Origin: Streptomyces sp. DH41
Lineage (GTDB): Bacteria > Actinomycetota > Actinomycetes > Streptomycetales > Streptomycetaceae
Length of the DNA: 64,000 nt
Direction of reading: 5' to 3'
Assembly: GCF_029813785.1 (NCBI RefSeq)
Contig: NZ_JARVKY010000005.1
Coordinates: 186,001-250,000 of the forward strand
In this document: positions 52,437 through 61,581 of the stretch, piece after piece
Layout: each line of letters starts with the position of its first letter
Position numbering within the stretch: the first letter of the stretch is position 1
Translations under genes and position numbers: made by a program
Notes under the pieces: model-generated
Databases searched by the model: none
What the model was told of the DNA's origin: nothing
The model's input: the letters and a program-made list of their open reading frames with translations, nothing else

Positions 52437-54032
52437 TCAGGCCTCCCTCTCGTCGTCCGCGGTCTGCCGTCGGCGCAGGATGTGGAAGTTCTCCACCGGC
52501 ACCAGCGGCAGCCTCCTGCGTCCCGAGTCCTGGCCGAACGGCCCGTCGCCGCCCATGCCGGGCCCGCCGTCGGTGTCCAGGCTGCACGTGTCCGGCAGCG
52601 CCGACGCCTCCAGCCGGTGCGCGTCCCCGACGGCCGCCGTCGGGATCACGTACCGCTCCTCGTACTTGGCGATCGCCAGCAGCCGGTACATGTCCTGGAT
52701 CTCCTCGGCTCCCATGCCGACGCCCGCGCAGACGGCCGGGTCGGGGTCCTCGCCGAGGTTGATGGCGCGCATGTGGGAGCGCATCGCCGCCAGCTTCTCC
52801 AGCGAGGCCCGCACCGGCGCGACGTCCCCCGCGGTGAACAGCTCCGCCAGGTACTCCAGCGGGATGCGCAGCGTGTCGATCGCGCCGAAGAGGTTGCCCG
52901 CGTCCTCGCCGTCGTGCCCGGTCTCCGTCAGCGCGTCCACCACCGGCGACAGCGGCGGGATGTACCAGACCATCGGCATGGTGCGGTACTCCGGGTGCAG
53001 GGGCAGTGCGACGCGGTACCTGCTCACCAGCGCGTGTACGGGGGAGCGCCGGGCCGCCTCGATCCAGTCGAACGGGATGCCCGCCTCCTCCGCTGCCCGC
53101 CGCACCGCCGGGTCCTCCGGATCGAGGAAGACGCCCAACTGGGCCTCGTACAGGTCCTTCTCGTCCGGTGTGGAGGCGGCCTCGGTCACCTTGTCGGCGT
53201 CGTACAGCACGACCCCCAGGTACCGGAGCCGTCCCACGCAGGTCTCCGAGCAGACCGTCGGCTGGCCGGCCTCGATGCGCGGATAGCAGAAGGTGCACTT
53301 CTCGGCCTTGCCGGTGCGGTGGTTGAAGTACACCTTCTTGTACGGGCATCCGGACACGCACATCCGCCAGCCCCGGCAGCGGTCCTGGTCGACCAGGACG
53401 ATGCCGTCCTCGGAGCGCTTGTACATCGCCCCGGACGGACACGACGCCACACACGACGGGTTGAGACAGTGCTCGCAGATGCGCGGCAGGTAGAACATGA
53501 AGGTCTCTTCGTAGGCGAACCGCACCTTCTCCGAGGCCTGTTCGCGGGTCCGCTCCACCATCGGGTCGAGGTCGCCGTAGGCGGGGGCGCCGCCCAGGTT
53601 GTCGTCCCAGTTCGAGGACCAGGCGATCTTCATCGGCTTGCCGTCGAGCTGTGAGACGGGCCGGGCGACGGGGTAGTCGCCGCCGAGCGGGGCGTCGGTG
53701 AGGTTCTTGTAGTCGTACGTCCAGGGCTCGTAGTAGTCCTTGATCTCCGGGAGCCTCGGGTTGGAGAAGATCCCGGCGAGCTTGCTGAACCGGCCGCCCG
53801 CCTTCAGCTTCAGCGCGCCCCGCCGGTTCAGCTCCCAGCCGCCCCGCCACTTCTCCTGGTCCTCGTAGCGGCGGGGGTAGCCCTGGCCGGGGCGGGTCTC
53901 GACGTTGTTGAACCAGACGTACTCCATGCCGCGCCGGTTGGTCCACGCCTGCTTGCAGGTGACCGAGCAGGTGTGGCAGCCGATGCACTTGTCGAGGTTC
54001 ATGACCATGGCGACCTGGGCCATCGGGCGCAT
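52437..54032 (-). CDS. narH: Respiratory nitrate reductase beta subunit NarH
   Basis: 531 residues with four Cys groups of the iron-sulphur subunit: CIGCHTCSVTCKQAW, CEHCLNPSCVASCP, CRGWRMCVSGCP (a Trp replaces one Cys, marking the 3Fe-4S site) and CTFCYPRIEAGQPTVCSETC. It wires electrons from the NarI hemes to NarG on the cytoplasmic side. AGGAGG lies 10 nt before ATG 54032. The start shares 1 bp with the narG stop (TGATG). Confidence 0.96.
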   Translation of the reverse strand: MRPMAQVAMVMNLDKCIGCHTCSVTCKQAWTNRRGMEYVWFNNVETRPGQGYPRRYEDQEKWRGGWELNRRGALKLKAGGRFSKLAGIFSNPRLPEIKDYYEPWTYDYKNLTDAPLGGDYPVARPVSQLDGKPMKIAWSSNWDDNLGGAPAYGDLDPMVERTREQASEKVRFAYEETFMFYLPRICEHCLNPSCVASCPSGAMYKRSEDGIVLVDQDRCRGWRMCVSGCPYKKVYFNHRTGKAEKCTFCYPRIEAGQPTVCSETCVGRLRYLGVVLYDADKVTEAASTPDEKDLYEAQLGVFLDPEDPAVRRAAEEAGIPFDWIEAARRSPVHALVSRYRVALPLHPEYRTMPMVWYIPPLSPVVDALTETGHDGEDAGNLFGAIDTLRIPLEYLAELFTAGDVAPVRASLEKLAAMRSHMRAINLGEDPDPAVCAGVGMGAEEIQDMYRLLAIAKYEERYVIPTAAVGDAHRLEASALPDTCSLDTDGGPGMGGDGPFGQDSGRRRLPLVPVENFHILRRRQTADDEREA

Positions 54033-57000
54033 CAGTACTCGACCTCCTGGCCGCGGCGGCGGATCACGGTGACCTCGTCGCGCTGGTTGCCCGTCGGGCC
54101 GAGGTAGTTGAATGCCCAGGACAACTGGGCGTAGCCGCCGATGAGATGGGTGGGTTTGAGGATGAGGCGGGTGAGCGAGTTGTGGATGCCGCCGCGTTTG
54201 CCGGTCGTCTCCGCAAGGGGCACGTTGACGGTGCGTTCCTGCGCGTGGTGCATGTAGACCGTGCCGGGCGGCATGCGGTGCGAGACGATCGCGCGGGCCA
54301 CGACCACGCCGTTGCGGTTGACGGCCTCGATCCAGTCGTCGTCGGACACCCCGATCGCGTCCGCGTCCTGCGTCGACATCCAGATGGTCTGGCCGCCCCG
54401 GGACAGCGCCAGCATGAACAGGTTGTCCTGGTACTCGGAGTGGATGGACCACTTGTTGTGCGGGGTGAGGTAGCGGACCGTCACCTCCCGGTGCCCGTCC
54501 GGGCCGAGCCGCGGCTCGCCGAAGAGCCGGCTCATGTCCAGCGGCGGCCGGTACACGGGCAGCGCCTCGCCCAGCTCGTGCATCCAGTCGTGGTCGAGGA
54601 AGAAGTGCTGGCGGCCGGTGAGGGTGTGCCAGGGTTTGAGGTGCTCGGTGTTGAGCGTGAACGCCGTGTACCGGCGTCCGCCCGCCTCGCTGCCCGACCA
54701 CTCCGGCGAGGTGATCACCGGCACGGGCGCCGCCTGGGTGTCCGCGTACGTGACCCGCTTGCCCTCGTGCTCGGCGGCCAGGTGGGCCATCTCCTGCCCG
54801 GTCTTCGCCTCCAGCGTGTGGAAGCCCTGGACGGCCAGGCGCCCGTTGGTCGTGCCGGACAGGGCCAGGATGGTGTTGGCGGCCTTCACCGCCGTGTCCA
54901 GTGCCGGACGCCCGTCGGCCGGGCCGCCGCGCACCGCGCCGTTCATGTGCCGCAGCCGCTCCACCTCCTCGTCCGGCCTCAGGGTGATGCCCTTGGCGGG
55001 CAGCCCCTTGGACTCCACCAGCGGGCCCAGCGCCGCGAACTTCGCGCCGACCGCCGTGTAGTCCCGCTCCACGACGACCAGGCCGGGCATGGTCTTCCCG
55101 GGTTCCGGAGCGCACTCCCCGCTCCGCCAGTCCCGTACGACGCCGCCCGGCTGAGCGATCTCACCCGGCGTATCGTGCTGGAGCGGGGCCGCCACCAGGT
55201 CCTTGCGCACGCCGAGATGCCCGGCGGCCAGCTCGCTCAGCTTCTCCGCCAGCACCTTGAAGGTGTCGAAGTCGGTCCGCGTCTGCCACGGCGGGTCCAC
55301 GGCCGGGGAGAAGGCGTGCACGTAGGGGTGCATGTCCGTACTGGACAGGTCGTGCTTCTCGTACCAGGTCGCGGCGGGCAGCACCACGTCGGACAGCAGC
55401 GTGGACGAGGTGTGCCGGAAGTCCAGCGACAGCAGCAGGTCGAGCTTCCCCTCGGGTGCCTCGTCGTGCCACACCACGTCCCGGGGACGCTCACCCGGCG
55501 CGGCCTGTTCGGCACGCAGCGAGGAGTGCGTGCCCAGCAGGTGCTTGGTGAAGTACTCGGCGCCCTTCGCCGACGAGCCGAGCAGATTGGCCCGCCACAG
55601 GGTCAGGATCCGCGGCCAGTTCTGAGGCGCGTCCGGATCCTCGCAGGCGAACTTCAGCGTGCCGGCGCGCAGTTCGGCCACCGCGTTCGCCACCGGGTCG
55701 CCGAACGTCTCGCCCAGCTCCAGCGGGTTGCGGTCGAAGGTCGGATACGACGGCATCCACCCCGTGCGCGCCGACAGCGCCAGGCAGTCCGCGCCCGTCA
55801 TCCCCGCCAGCCGCCCCTCGCCCAGCGGCGAGGCCAGCACGTCGGCGCCGAACCGGTCGTAGCGCCACTGGTCGGTGTTCAGGAACCAGTACGCGGTGCC
55901 GATCATCTGGCGCGGCGGACGCGACCAGTCCGACGCGGCCGCCAGCGACGCCCACCCGGTCACCGGCCGGCACTTCTCCTGACCCACGTAGTGCGCCCAG
56001 CCGCCGCCGTTGCGGCCCTGGCAGCCGGTCAGCTGGAGCAGGGCGAGGAAGGCCCGGTAGATCGTCTCGGAGTGGAACCAGTGATTGGTGCCCGCACCCA
56101 TCAGGATCATGCAGCGCCCCTTGGAGCGCTCGGCGGTGCGCGCGAACTCCCGGGCGATCCGCACACAGGCCGCCGCCGGCACCGAGGTGTGCGTCTCCTG
56201 CCAGGCCGGGGTGCAGGGCGCGTCCGCGTCCTCGTACGACGCCGGCCAGTCACCCGGCACCCCGTCACGGGCCACGCCGTACTGCGCCAGCAGCAGGTCG
56301 AAGACCGTCGTCACCAGCGGCCCGTTCGCCCCGCCCAGCCGGGTCGCCGGGACACCCCGCCGGACGACCTCCCCGCGGCCCTGCGCGTGCGCGCCGCCGT
56401 CGGTGTCGAAGCGGGGGAGGAGCACCTTGACGCCCGACGCCATCTCGTGGCCGTGCAGGCTCAGCCGGGGCCGTACGTCGCCCAGGTCGAGGTTCCACCT
56501 GCCCTGGTCGGCCTCGTTCCAGCGAAAGCCCAGGGAGCCGTTCGGGACGACGGCCCGGCCCGTCGCCTCGTCCAGCACGACCGTCTTCCAGCGCGCGTCC
56601 TCACCCTCCTGCCCCAGGTCGGCCGCGCGCAGGAACTTCGCCGGGACGTACGCCCCGTCCCGCTCGTCCAGCGTCACCAGGAACGGCAGGTCGGTGAAGC
56701 GCCGTACGTAGTCGTCGAAGAAGGGGGTGACGCGGTCGACGAAGAACTCCTTGAGGACCACGTGCCCCATCGCCAGGGCCAGCGCGGCGTCCGTCCCCGG
56801 GTGCGGGTGCAGCCACTGGTCGGCGAACTTGGTGTTGTCGGCGTAGTCGGGGGAGACGACGACGACCTTCTGGCCCCGGTAGCGGGCCTCCGCCATCCAG
56901 TGCGCGTCCGGCGTGCGGGTCACCGGGACGTTCGAACCCCACATGATCAGGTACGCGGCGTCCCACCAGTCGCCCGACTCCGGCACGTCCGTCTGGTCGC

Positions 57001-57727
57001 CGAAGACCTGCGGGGACGCCACGGGCAGGTCGGCGTACCAGTCGTAGAACGACAGCATCGGGGCGCCGATGAGGGAGTGGAAGCGGGCGCCCGCCGCGTG
57101 CGACACCATCGACATCGCCGGGATGGGGGAGAAGCCCGCGATACGGTCCGGGCCCTGCGTGCGGATGGTGTGGACGTGGGCCGCGGCGACCATCTCGACC
57201 GCCTCGTCCCACGTCGCCCGGACCAGACCGCCCTTGCCCCGCGCCCGCTGGTAACGCCGCCGGCGTTCCGGGTCGCCCTGGATGTCGGCCCAGGCCAGTA
57301 CTGGGTCCGGCAGCCGGGCCTTCGCCTCCCGGTACATCTCCAGCAGCACCCCGCGCACGTACGGGTAGCGCACGCGGGTCGGCGAGTACGTGTACCAGGA
57401 GAACGCCGCGCCCCGGGGACAGCCGCGCGGCTCGTACTCGGGGCGGTCCGGGCCGACCGACGGGTAGTCCGTCGCCTGGGTCTCCCAGGTGATGATGCCG
57501 TCCTTGACGAACACGTTCCAGCGGCAGGAGCCGGTGCAGTTCACGCCGTGCGTGGAGGTCACGACCTTGTCGTGGCTCCAGCGGTCCCGGTAGAAGGCGT
57601 CCGCCTCCCGGCCGCCGACCAGCCCGATGCTGTGCAGGTCGGGCGCGGCCGTGCCCGGCCGGAAGAACCGCCCTGCCCGCAGTAGCGCCGCGCCCGGCTC
57701 GGTGGGCGGTGTCCGCGTGTCGGTCAC
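54032..57727 (-). CDS. narG: Respiratory nitrate reductase alpha subunit NarG
   Basis: 1231 residues, full length. The FS0 cluster is His60-Cys64-Cys68-Cys103 (HGVNCTGSC and RGCPRG), shifted by 10 from E. coli NarG. The molybdenum aspartate lies in YADLP at about 233. FYDWYADLPVASPQ and GSNVPVTRTPDAHW are highly conserved. It reduces nitrate to nitrite with bis-MGD cofactor in the cytoplasm. GAGGGAG precedes GTG 57727. A TAGGTT hexamer 35 bp upstream may be the -10. No twin-arginine signal is seen, as in other NarG proteins. First gene of the operon; its regulator is not in the window. Confidence 0.96.
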   Translation of the reverse strand: MTDTRTPPTEPGAALLRAGRFFRPGTAAPDLHSIGLVGGREADAFYRDRWSHDKVVTSTHGVNCTGSCRWNVFVKDGIITWETQATDYPSVGPDRPEYEPRGCPRGAAFSWYTYSPTRVRYPYVRGVLLEMYREAKARLPDPVLAWADIQGDPERRRRYQRARGKGGLVRATWDEAVEMVAAAHVHTIRTQGPDRIAGFSPIPAMSMVSHAAGARFHSLIGAPMLSFYDWYADLPVASPQVFGDQTDVPESGDWWDAAYLIMWGSNVPVTRTPDAHWMAEARYRGQKVVVVSPDYADNTKFADQWLHPHPGTDAALALAMGHVVLKEFFVDRVTPFFDDYVRRFTDLPFLVTLDERDGAYVPAKFLRAADLGQEGEDARWKTVVLDEATGRAVVPNGSLGFRWNEADQGRWNLDLGDVRPRLSLHGHEMASGVKVLLPRFDTDGGAHAQGRGEVVRRGVPATRLGGANGPLVTTVFDLLLAQYGVARDGVPGDWPASYEDADAPCTPAWQETHTSVPAAACVRIAREFARTAERSKGRCMILMGAGTNHWFHSETIYRAFLALLQLTGCQGRNGGGWAHYVGQEKCRPVTGWASLAAASDWSRPPRQMIGTAYWFLNTDQWRYDRFGADVLASPLGEGRLAGMTGADCLALSARTGWMPSYPTFDRNPLELGETFGDPVANAVAELRAGTLKFACEDPDAPQNWPRILTLWRANLLGSSAKGAEYFTKHLLGTHSSLRAEQAAPGERPRDVVWHDEAPEGKLDLLLSLDFRHTSSTLLSDVVLPAATWYEKHDLSSTDMHPYVHAFSPAVDPPWQTRTDFDTFKVLAEKLSELAAGHLGVRKDLVAAPLQHDTPGEIAQPGGVVRDWRSGECAPEPGKTMPGLVVVERDYTAVGAKFAALGPLVESKGLPAKGITLRPDEEVERLRHMNGAVRGGPADGRPALDTAVKAANTILALSGTTNGRLAVQGFHTLEAKTGQEMAHLAAEHEGKRVTYADTQAAPVPVITSPEWSGSEAGGRRYTAFTLNTEHLKPWHTLTGRQHFFLDHDWMHELGEALPVYRPPLDMSRLFGEPRLGPDGHREVTVRYLTPHNKWSIHSEYQDNLFMLALSRGGQTIWMSTQDADAIGVSDDDWIEAVNRNGVVVARAIVSHRMPPGTVYMHHAQERTVNVPLAETTGKRGGIHNSLTRLILKPTHLIGGYAQLSWAFNYLGPTGNQRDEVTVIRRRGQEVEY

Positions 57728-57837
57728 GTGCGCTCCCTCGATCGACCGGGCCCTGGCTATCGAACCTAGGGGCGGGCGGGGGAGCGCACCTGTTCGCGGC
57801 GCCCGTACGGGTCAGGAGGCACCGGCGGCCGGGCCCG

Positions 57838-58653
57838 TCAGGGCTTGCGCGCCACCCCCGCGTACACCGGCACGATGCCCTCCGCCTGGACCGCCACGTC
57901 CTCCGGGTCCGGCCGCCACCCGATGACCGGGATGACACCGGGGCCCAGCAGTTCCAGGCCGTCGAAGAAGCGCGTGAACTCGGTGAGCGAGCGCGGGTAG
58001 AACGGCGTGCCGCCGCGGGCGAACAGACCGGCGGCCTTGCCCACCGCCTCGGGATTCAGATCGGGCGTGACCTGCGACAGGACCAGGAAACTGCCGGGCG
58101 CGAGCGCGTCGACGTACCGCTTCAGCAGCCCGTGCACGTCGTCACCGTCGACCGCGTCGCCGAGGTAGTGCGTCAGGGCCACCAGCGACAGGGCCACCGG
58201 CCGTGCGAAGTCCAGGGACTCGCCCGCCAGCCGCAGGATGAGGTCCGGGTCCCGGACGTCCGCGTGGACGTACTCGGTGGCCCCCTGTGCCGAGCCGTGC
58301 AGCAGCGCCTGGGCGTGCCGCAGGACGATCGGGTCGTTGTCGGCGTAGACGACCCGCGCCTCGGGAGCCACGGCCTGGGCCACCTGGTGCAGGTTCGGCT
58401 CGGTGGGGATGCCGGTGCCGATGTCCAGGAACTGGCGGATCCCGGTCTCGGCGAGCGTACGGACGGCCCGGTGCATGAACCGGCGGTTGGCCCGCGCCCC
58501 ACGGACCGCCGTGTTGTCCGCCGCGAGGATCCTGCGGGCCAGTTCCTCGTCCACCGGGTAGTTGTCCTTGCCGCCCAGCCACCAGTCGTAGACGCGGGCC
58601 GGGTGCGGCCGGCTGGTGTCGATGGGGGCGGGGGTGGCGTCGGATCCGGTCAT
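57838..58653 (-). CDS. DUF574 S-adenosylmethionine methyltransferase
   Basis: 271 residues. RPHPARVYDWWLGGKDNYPV is the DUF574 start signature, followed by FLDIGTGIPTEPNLHQVAQ as SAM motif I and VVYADNDPIVLRHAQALL as motif II. This actinomycete-specific family is expanded in Streptomyces and is often next to DUF397/DUF5753 regulators; role not known to me. GAGGAGACGACAGCGC precedes ATG 58653. The HTH gene lies 74 bp upstream on the same strand. Confidence 0.9.
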   Translation of the reverse strand: MTGSDATPAPIDTSRPHPARVYDWWLGGKDNYPVDEELARRILAADNTAVRGARANRRFMHRAVRTLAETGIRQFLDIGTGIPTEPNLHQVAQAVAPEARVVYADNDPIVLRHAQALLHGSAQGATEYVHADVRDPDLILRLAGESLDFARPVALSLVALTHYLGDAVDGDDVHGLLKRYVDALAPGSFLVLSQVTPDLNPEAVGKAAGLFARGGTPFYPRSLTEFTRFFDGLELLGPGVIPVIGWRPDPEDVAVQAEGIVPVYAGVARKP

Positions 58654-58727
58654 GCGCTGTCGTCTCCTCGGAGCCTGGTGGTGTTCGGGTGCGGTCGTGT
58701 TCGGGCCTGGTGCGGTGGGTCGCCGGG

Positions 58728-59591
58728 TCAGAAGATCTCGCGGTACTCGCGCAGGACCTTCTCGGTGCGCTGGGTCGAGGCGGCCCGCGCCGTCATGTGG
58801 TCCAGGACCTCCAGATGCGCGGATACCTCCGCGCGGGAGTCCAGGTACAGGGCACCGGTCAGATACTCGGTGAAGACCATGTCGGGCAGCTCCGGCTCCG
58901 CGAACCGGAAGAGCGTGAACGGCGCGTACGTCCCGGGGTGCGGCCCGTCCTCGAACTCGGCGACCTGGAGCGTCACCCGGTCCCGGGCCGAGAACTCCAG
59001 CAGCTTGTCCAACTGGTCGCGCATCACCCGGCCGTCGACGCTCACCGGGCGCCGCAGCACCGTCTCGTCCATCACCACCCACAGGTGGGGCGCGTCCGCG
59101 TCCTCCAGCAGCCGCTGCCGCTCCATGCGCAGGGACACGTGCCGTTCCACCGCGTCCCGGCCCGCGCTCCCGATCGTCCCGGCCTCCAGGACCGAGCGGG
59201 CGTAGTCCTCGGTCTGCAGCAGCCCGGGTATGAAGTGCGGCTCGTAGGAGCGGACGATCCGTGCGGCGCCCTCCAGGCTCACGTACATGCTGAACCAGTC
59301 CGGCAGCACGTCGTGGAACCGCTGCCACCAGCCCGGCTGGTTCGCCTCCTCGGCCAGCGCCACGAACGCCGAGACCTCGCTCGTGGGCACTCCGTACGCC
59401 GTCAGCAGGATCTGGACATACGGTATCTTCAGCGCGACCTCGGCCATCTCCATGCGTCGCACGGTCGCCGGGGCCACCCGCAGCACCTTGGCGGCCTCCT
59501 CGCGCTTGAGGCCCGCCGTCTCCCGGAGTTCCTGAAGCCGTCTGCCGAGGACCACCTGGCCCACGGTGGGTGCGGCCCGCCGCTCACTCAC
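58728..59591 (-). CDS. Helix-turn-helix regulator with DUF5753 (Scr1-type) domain
   Basis: 287 residues. XRE-type helix-turn-helix at 10-65 (LGRRLQELRETAGLKREEAA; VLRVAPATVRRMEMAE), then DUF5753 from about 100 (FHDVLPDWFSMYVSLEGAAR; IPGLLQTEDYARSVL; LRMERQRLLED; LQVAEFEDGPHPG). The family includes WhiJ-like regulators of Streptomyces development that pair with DUF397 proteins, which are absent here. GGGGAGG precedes GTG 59591. Paired with DUF574. Confidence 0.9.
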   Translation of the reverse strand: MSERRAAPTVGQVVLGRRLQELRETAGLKREEAAKVLRVAPATVRRMEMAEVALKIPYVQILLTAYGVPTSEVSAFVALAEEANQPGWWQRFHDVLPDWFSMYVSLEGAARIVRSYEPHFIPGLLQTEDYARSVLEAGTIGSAGRDAVERHVSLRMERQRLLEDADAPHLWVVMDETVLRRPVSVDGRVMRDQLDKLLEFSARDRVTLQVAEFEDGPHPGTYAPFTLFRFAEPELPDMVFTEYLTGALYLDSRAEVSAHLEVLDHMTARAASTQRTEKVLREYREIF

Positions 59592-59678
59592 GCCACGCCT
59601 CCCCAACGCGCCCAAGTCTGCCCGCAGTCTGTCATGCTCTCCGGTCAGGTTCACAAGGGGTGGTCGGGGATCAACATC

Positions 59679-59695
59679 ATTACCTGGCGGGTAAT
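59679..59695. repeat. 6-5-6 inverted repeat between divergent genes
   Basis: ATTACC-TGGCG-GGTAAT lies 88 bp before the HTH start and 115 bp before the membrane gene, in a locally AT-rich stretch. Possible operator for the HTH/DUF5753 regulator; not tested. Confidence 0.4.
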
Positions 59696-59809
59696 CGACC
59701 GGGCGCGGTCCGGACGGGATCGTGGGGTCATCGGGTTCCGGTCCGGCGCACTCCGGTCCGGGACCCGGTTCCCACAGCCGTGTCCGACCCTGACGGAGGG
59801 TGACTCGTC

Positions 59810-60235
59810 ATGTCCACGAACCAGATGGCCGCACTTGTCCGCACCGCCGAGCCGCAGCTGATGCTGCGCCGCTTCCTCGCCCTCGACGCGGTGGTGACCG
59901 GCGCCAACGCGCTCGCCTACCTCGCGTTCGCCGGACCGCTGGGCCGGTTCCTCGGCGCCGGTTCCGGGCTGCTGATCGGCCTCGGCGCGTTCCTCGCGGT
60001 GTACGCGGCCGGAGTCGCCCTGCTGGCCTCCCGCCGCCGGCCCCCGGTGCTCGCCGTACGGGCCGTCGTCGAGGCCAACCTCGCCTGGGCGGCGGTCAGT
60101 CTCGCCGCCCTCGCCCTCTGGCTGACGCCCACCACGGCCGGCGCGGTGTGGACGGTGCTCCAGGCGCTCACCGTCGCCGGGTTCGCCCTGCTGCAGTACG
60201 TGGCGCTGCGGCAACGTCAGGACAGCAGTGTGTGA
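59810..60235 (+). CDS. Four-helix membrane protein of unknown function
   Basis: 141 residues with four hydrophobic segments (FLALDAVVTGANALAYLAF; FLGAGSGLLIGLGAFLAVYA; NLAWAAVSLAALALWL; VWTVLQALTVAGFALLQYVA). It resembles small 'integral membrane' proteins of Streptomyces with no assigned family. GGAGGGTGACTCGTC precedes ATG 59810. Its 3' end overlaps the last 19 bp of the convergent XRE regulator. Confidence 0.7.
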   Translation: MSTNQMAALVRTAEPQLMLRRFLALDAVVTGANALAYLAFAGPLGRFLGAGSGLLIGLGAFLAVYAAGVALLASRRRPPVLAVRAVVEANLAWAAVSLAALALWLTPTTAGAVWTVLQALTVAGFALLQYVALRQRQDSSV

Positions 60236-61032
60236 AGGTACTTGACCGTCGCCGGGTCGGCCGGGAGCAGTGTCTCGATGGCCAGCTCGGCGACGGTCAC
60301 GTCCATCGGTGTGTTGAAGGTGGAGATGGACGAGATGAACGACAGGGTGTGGCCCTCGTGCTCGATCTGCATCGGCAGTGCGAAGTACGGCACCGGCTCG
60401 GCCGGCTCACCGCCCCCCGCGGTGTCCGGCACCGGATACGCCGCCACTTCCTCGTACAGCGCCCGCAGCGGCTCCGAGCGGTGCAGGGCGATCTGCCGCT
60501 CCATCTGCTCCAGTAGATGCCCGCGCCACTCGCGCAGGTTGCGGATGCGCGGCGCCAGACCCTCCGGGTGCAGGGTGAGCCGGATCGCGTTCAGCGGCGG
60601 CTCCAGCAGACGCTCCGACACACCGTCCATCAGCATCAGAATGCCCCGGTTGGCGGCCAGCACCCGGTACGTGGCGTCCACGACCAGTGCGGGATAGGGC
60701 TCGTATCCCCGGATCAGCCGCTCCATGCCCTCGCGCAGGGCGTCCATCGCCGGGTCGTCCAGCGGGGTCTCCGGGTAGTGCGGGGCGTAACCGGCCGCGA
60801 GCAGCAGCGCGTTGCGCTCCCGCACGGGGACGTCCAGGTGCTCGGCGAGCCGCAGCACCATCTCCTCGCTCGGCCGGGAGCGGCCCGTCTCGACGAAACT
60901 GATGTGCCGGGCGGAGGAGTCGGCGCGCAGCGCCAGCTCCAGCTGGCTGACCCGCCGCTGCTCCCGCCAGGCCCGCAGCAGCGGGCCCACGCCCTGGGCG
61001 GTGGGGGCGGTACCGGACATGAGTGCGGTCAT
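60217..61032 (-). CDS. XRE regulator with MmyB-like ligand-binding domain
   Basis: 271 residues. Helix-turn-helix at about 17-70 (LLRAWREQRRVSQLELALRA; SFVETGRSRPSEEMVLRLAE), then the MmyB-like domain (about 110-265) with YPALVVDATYRVLAANRG and RHISFVETGRSRP. In this family the second domain binds a small molecule, possibly a fatty acid, and the genes are often next to oxidoreductases; no such gene is adjacent. ATG 61032 has no Shine-Dalgarno sequence but TACCGT lies 7 nt upstream, suggesting a leaderless mRNA; ATG 61020 is the alternative. Confidence 0.88.
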   Translation of the reverse strand: MTALMSGTAPTAQGVGPLLRAWREQRRVSQLELALRADSSARHISFVETGRSRPSEEMVLRLAEHLDVPVRERNALLLAAGYAPHYPETPLDDPAMDALREGMERLIRGYEPYPALVVDATYRVLAANRGILMLMDGVSERLLEPPLNAIRLTLHPEGLAPRIRNLREWRGHLLEQMERQIALHRSEPLRALYEEVAAYPVPDTAGGGEPAEPVPYFALPMQIEHEGHTLSFISSISTFNTPMDVTVAELAIETLLPADPATVKYLHTLLS

Positions 61033-61039
61033 ACGCCGA

Positions 61040-61045
61040 ACGGTA
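61040..61045 (-). promoter_or_regulatory. Candidate -10 of a leaderless XRE regulator mRNA
   Basis: TACCGT on the minus strand, 7 nt before ATG 61032, the same distance as TAGGCT from the VOC start at 13866. No -35 was convincing. Confidence 0.35.
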
Positions 61046-61080
61046 GCCGACAGCGGTCCGCACCGGGACCGGCCCACGCC

Positions 61081-61153
61081 CCTGGAGCGGGGACTGGCGG
61101 ACGCTCCTGGAGCAGGGACTGGCGGACGCTCCTGAGCAGGGACCGGCCGACCT
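61081..61153. repeat. 25-bp tandem repeat in the regulator/pterin dehydratase gap
   Basis: Two near-identical 25-bp units (61081 and 61106: CCTGGAGC-G/A-GGGACTGGCGGACGCT), a third diverged copy to 61153 and a partial one before (61065-61080). It takes a third of a 238-bp gap between divergent genes. Confidence 0.8.
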
Positions 61154-61175
61154 TCCGGCCAAGGCCCGGACGGCC

Positions 61176-61200
61176 GCGTTGTGGCAGGCTGAACGGGTAC
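61176..61200 (+). promoter_or_regulatory. Candidate SigB-type promoter before the pterin dehydratase gene
   Basis: GCGT (61176-61179), 15-bp spacer, GGGTAC (61195-61200), 70 bp before ATG 61271. The -35 keeps only G and T, so this is the weakest of the set. Confidence 0.3.
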
Positions 61201-61270
61201 CAGGTATCAGGGGGAGACCCCGGGTACCGGATGCACGAGGGAGACCCACCCCAGGAAGGGAGCGCGGCCC

Positions 61271-61576
61271 ATGCCCGTCGAACCGCTGTCGCATAAGGAG
61301 ATCGAGGAGCGGCTGGCCGAGCTGCCGGGCTGGTCCCTGGAGGACGGCCGCCTCACCCGTTCCTACCGGCTCGGCTCCCACTTCGCGGCCGCCGCGATGG
61401 TCGTCCACATCGCCCAGACACAGGAGGAACTGGACCACCACTCCGACCTGACCCTCGGCTACAACACCGTCTCCCTGGCCGTGCACACCCACAGCGCGGG
61501 CGGTGCCGTCACCGAGAAGGACGTCGAGCTCGCCCGCAGGGTGGAGGACCTGGCCGCCGGCCATGCGGCACACTGA
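61271..61576 (+). CDS. 4a-hydroxytetrahydrobiopterin dehydratase (PCD/DCoH family)
   Basis: 101 residues. The family motif appears as DHHSDLTLGYNTVSLAVHTH then AGGAVTEKDVELAR. The enzyme dehydrates 4a-hydroxytetrahydropterin in aromatic amino acid hydroxylation, or acts as a molybdopterin/folate-linked carbinolamine dehydratase in bacteria. AGGAAGGGAG precedes ATG 61271. It is followed after 5 nt by a methyltransferase gene, so the two are probably cotranscribed. Confidence 0.92.
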   Translation: MPVEPLSHKEIEERLAELPGWSLEDGRLTRSYRLGSHFAAAAMVVHIAQTQEELDHHSDLTLGYNTVSLAVHTHSAGGAVTEKDVELARRVEDLAAGHAAH

Positions 61577-61581
61577 CCGAT

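Noticed and set aside
54146..57685. Open frame of 1179 codons on the plus strand opposite narG
   Set aside because: narG is unmistakable on the minus strand; the other frame is Arg/Gly/Val/His-rich with no motif.
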